Made by a program: the position numbers and the translations under genes. From a virus, in IMG/VR virus record IMGVR_UViG_3300025818_000178, positions 1 through 24,436 of that record: a stretch of 24,436 nucleotides of DNA; one strand, given 5' to 3'. Shown here piece by piece: positions 22,510 to 24,436 of this stretch (the first letter of the stretch is position 1; each line of letters starts with the position of its first letter). A model generated the notes under the pieces. It was not told where the DNA came from. It did no database searches and saw only the letters and a program-made list of their open reading frames with translations.

Positions 22510-23523
22510 TCATCCATTGACAATGCGACCATCCTGCTGTGCAGCGAAGATGTCGCGCTCAACAGCAGCGCGTTCGTCATTCCGCCCAGCATACTTCCCA
22601 GAGCTGACATCCCGGTAGAACGCGGCAATGTCTTGTGGTGTGTATGTCTTGGGCTCGCTGGTTTGGCTGCCACTGCCCGAGCGACCCCGCCCGGGAGAGA
22701 CCTGCTTTTCCAGCTCGGAACTGGTACGCGCTGCCCGATTTTCACGAGCAGCCGGCACCGAGTTACCCTTCCACGCTGTGAAGAACGCAGCAACACGCTT
22801 GGCATCGAGATTCTGCTGGGCAGCCTCCAGATGAGTCTGGCGTGCGATCCCCGTCAGGGGGTCTGTGTCGAGCAACCACGACTGAAAGTCGGGGTCATCG
22901 TTCGTCGTCTGCCAATCGGGTACATACTGCTGTAGGTCATCCCAGAACTTCTGACCGCTGTTGACGGTGTTCTGCTGAGACAGCTGGTTGACAGTTGGCA
23001 CGACCGTAGTCTGCATCTGCCGCACCAAGTTGGTAAGCTCGTCAATGGTCTTCTGCTGCTGCCTCGCCTCTTCCTTGTAGACCCGCCGCATGACATCAAT
23101 CGAGTCACCGTAGTCTTCAATGTCCTCCTCTGTGAGGAGGGGCTTGGCATCATCTTCCTGACCACCCGTCTGTGTCGAGCTGCTGTTTATGGTCTGCAGC
23201 AACTCTTCCATCTGGGTAACGCGCTTGTCCAACTCCTGTTTCTCAGCACGAAGCCGGGGAACCTCAGCGTTGTACATGCCCTGAAGGGTACGATAACGCT
23301 GCTCGAAGCTGTTGTCTCCACCACCGTCCGACTGCCTATGCTCTTCGGCAGCAGGTTTGGATGCAGATTCCTTTGGTGTAGCAGTGATCGTCGGTCCGGC
23401 ATCCGCAGGCGCAGCCGAGGTATCCTTGTCGGCAGTGTCACCACCGCCTTCCTCGCCATTCTGGCCTTCGAACATCTTGTCGACCGCTTCTTTCTGCTTC
23501 TGGATCTGCGCGGGTAGTGCCAT
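22510..23523 (-). CDS. Scaffolding-like protein, 337 residues
   Basis: ATG 23523 has AGGAG nine bases upstream. Residues about 20-75 are acidic and low-complexity (Glu, Gly, Asp, Ala, Pro), followed by a coil (about 75-120, with MYNAEVPRLRAEKQELDKRV) and another helix-rich zone with a DVMRRVYKEEARQQQKTIDE segment. The C-terminal 100 residues are basic and helical (including REVSS-like and ERAAVERDIFAAQQDGRIV). High helix content, acidic start, basic end and position just before the capsid gene are the usual marks of a phage scaffold that leaves the head after assembly. No protease motif is seen. It could also be a minor head protein. Confidence 0.88.
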   Translation of the reverse strand: MALPAQIQKQKEAVDKMFEGQNGEEGGGDTADKDTSAAPADAGPTITATPKESASKPAAEEHRQSDGGGDNSFEQRYRTLQGMYNAEVPRLRAEKQELDKRVTQMEELLQTINSSSTQTGGQEDDAKPLLTEEDIEDYGDSIDVMRRVYKEEARQQQKTIDELTNLVRQMQTTVVPTVNQLSQQNTVNSGQKFWDDLQQYVPDWQTTNDDPDFQSWLLDTDPLTGIARQTHLEAAQQNLDAKRVAAFFTAWKGNSVPAARENRAARTSSELEKQVSPGRGRSGSGSQTSEPKTYTPQDIAAFYRDVSSGKYAGRNDERAAVERDIFAAQQDGRIVNG

Positions 23524-23567
23524 TTGTGTACGCTCCTATCGGTATGCGTGGTGTACCGGCTATCCTG

Positions 23568-23783
23568 TCAGGATTTTGCCGCTAGATCAGGGGCCTTGTG
23601 CAACAAGTTGCGGAGCTCTTTGAGTACTTGGCACCGCCCCTGCGCGTGTGCCACGTTCTGCCCAACATTGGGCAGTTGCTCCAATTCATGCATGTACCAC
23701 GAGTCTACCCACGTATACAAGTGTGGGAATTGCCTGACTACCGTGGCCATGGCCTTTACCGTGTCGGGGTCTGGCTGTTTCAT
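23568..23783 (-). CDS. Small protein overlapping the portal end, 71 residues
   Basis: ATG 23783 overlaps the portal stop as ATGA, so it is translationally coupled. The protein has one helical core with several His and Trp residues (FPHLYTWVDSWYMHELEQLP) and a C-terminal helix (QVLKELRNLLHKAPDLAA). No membrane segment or metal-site motif is obvious. It may be a head-assembly or connector accessory. The family is not recognised. Confidence 0.8.
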   Translation of the reverse strand: MKQPDPDTVKAMATVVRQFPHLYTWVDSWYMHELEQLPNVGQNVAHAQGRCQVLKELRNLLHKAPDLAAKS

Positions 23784-24436
23784 GCCATGCCCGCTGCCGT
23801 GTTGTTATCCTGCCCGCCCTTAGGGGTACCGTCAGGGTGCATGGGCGTAGCTGTCTGAGGCTGCTGGTTTCCCATAGCCTGCTGGGCCAGCTGCTTGGCC
23901 TGTTCGCGGCTCTGGCTGGACATGGCCTCCCTCGAAGGCACTACTTGGTCTACAGGCATCTGCAGACCCTTGGCGATCTCCCGAAGGATAGCCGCCCGGC
24001 CATCGGTGCCGATGATCTCTGCATCCAGCGGGTTGGCCGTAGCGTTGAGGAACTCGACCCGCCTGACGTTGACCGTCTCCTTGACGGCCAGATTGATCGC
24101 ACCACGCGGTATGATGTCCAGATCACCCTTGATGCTGGGATCCGGCAGGTAGCGCATGTTGTACACGAACTGCCTGTGCACCACCGGGAACGTGATGTCG
24201 TTGTCGATGTGCATGACGACCTGCCGAATGCCCTTGCCGGCAGACCCCATGAGCATGGACAGCCCTGAAGCCGTACGCCCGGCACCCTGCACGTCGAGGT
24301 CACCATAGACATACGCAGGGATGCCGCTGTGGTCATCCGCCAGTCGGGAGAACTTGTCGTAGACGCCCATCAACTCGTTGGCACGGGAGTCCGGCTGGTT
24401 GAACCGGACAGCGGGGGCCGAAGACCCCATGGGGTC
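23780..24436 (-). CDS. Portal protein, C-terminal part (5' end outside window)
   Basis: The frame is open at the right edge, so the start lies outside; 218 residues are visible. The segment contains VQGAGRTASGLSMLMGSAGK, a typical portal stretch near the tunnel region, then a helical wing section with MHIDNDITFPVVHRQFVYNM and an Ala/Gln-rich C-terminal tail with AMSSQSREQAKQLAQQAMG. This matches the large head-tail connector (portal) of short-tailed phages that lack a separate clip extension. The neighbouring small coupled gene, scaffold and capsid genes agree with the order portal, scaffold, capsid. Confidence is high, with the N-terminal half unseen. Confidence 0.9.
   Translation of the reverse strand, partial: DPMGSSAPAVRFNQPDSRANELMGVYDKFSRLADDHSGIPAYVYGDLDVQGAGRTASGLSMLMGSAGKGIRQVVMHIDNDITFPVVHRQFVYNMRYLPDPSIKGDLDIIPRGAINLAVKETVNVRRVEFLNATANPLDAEIIGTDGRAAILREIAKGLQMPVDQVVPSREAMSSQSREQAKQLAQQAMGNQQPQTATPMHPDGTPKGGQDNNTAAGMA

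Noticed and set aside
23524-23567. Short spacer between the small portal-linked gene and the scaffold gene with weak inverted repeats
   Set aside because: Stems are only about five base pairs and no promoter or U-run is visible, so no regulatory feature is claimed.
24423-24436. Perfect 14-base palindrome at the right edge
   Set aside because: It lies within the portal coding region in frame and is short enough to be coincidental. Nothing else suggests an operator or a site there.

Overview
This window is a GC-rich segment of a tailed double-stranded DNA bacteriophage (Caudoviricetes) or a prophage of one. The virion type suggested is a short-tailed podovirus. All 33 genes I can support lie on the minus strand, so the late region is read from the right edge of the window to the left. 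Genes are tightly packed: many overlap by 1 to 8 bases, most have clear Shine-Dalgarno sites, and no stretch longer than about 55 bases is non-coding. I saw no tRNA, CRISPR array, insertion sequence, integrase or bacterial housekeeping gene. A Gram-negative host is likely from the lipobox lipoprotein, the BTLCP-type protease and the 3-TM holin. A proteobacterial host is a reasonable but weak guess.

Read in transcription order, the head module (24436-20607) has the C-terminal part of the portal protein, a small overlapping protein, an acidic scaffold-like protein, the major capsid protein and two small beta-rich proteins that may decorate the head. Stem-loops follow the capsid gene and each of the two decoration-like genes; two of them have C(UUCG)G loops. 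The connector and fibre module (20558-14087) has fibre-like proteins built from shared modules, two adaptor or tail-tube-like proteins, and several very small proteins. One N-terminal module occurs in two adjacent proteins and one C-terminal module occurs in two separated proteins, which points to duplication and shuffling.

The lysis and accessory module (14087-11502) holds a 53-residue lipoprotein that is easily missed, a bacterial transglutaminase-like cysteine protease with an intact Cys-His-Asp triad, a TM plus coiled-coil protein, a charged coil protein, a 4-TM membrane protein, an M15-type peptidoglycan peptidase, a 3-TM holin and a dATP/dGTP diphosphohydrolase-like protein. The ejection module (11498-1) starts with an 808-residue tail nozzle/hub candidate. 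It continues through small virion proteins, a GNAT-like protein, a Gly/Ala-rich membrane-active protein and a 611-residue protein. It ends with a giant protein of at least 1562 residues that runs off the left edge. This order resembles T7 genes 12-13-14-15-16 (nozzle, then internal virion proteins).

The most interesting points are the giant left-edge protein (possibly of the polyvalent type), the LapG-like protease inside a lysis cassette, the isolated dATP/dGTP diphosphohydrolase (a family linked to modified-base phage genomes), the shuffled fibre modules, and the UUCG hairpins around the decoration-like genes.
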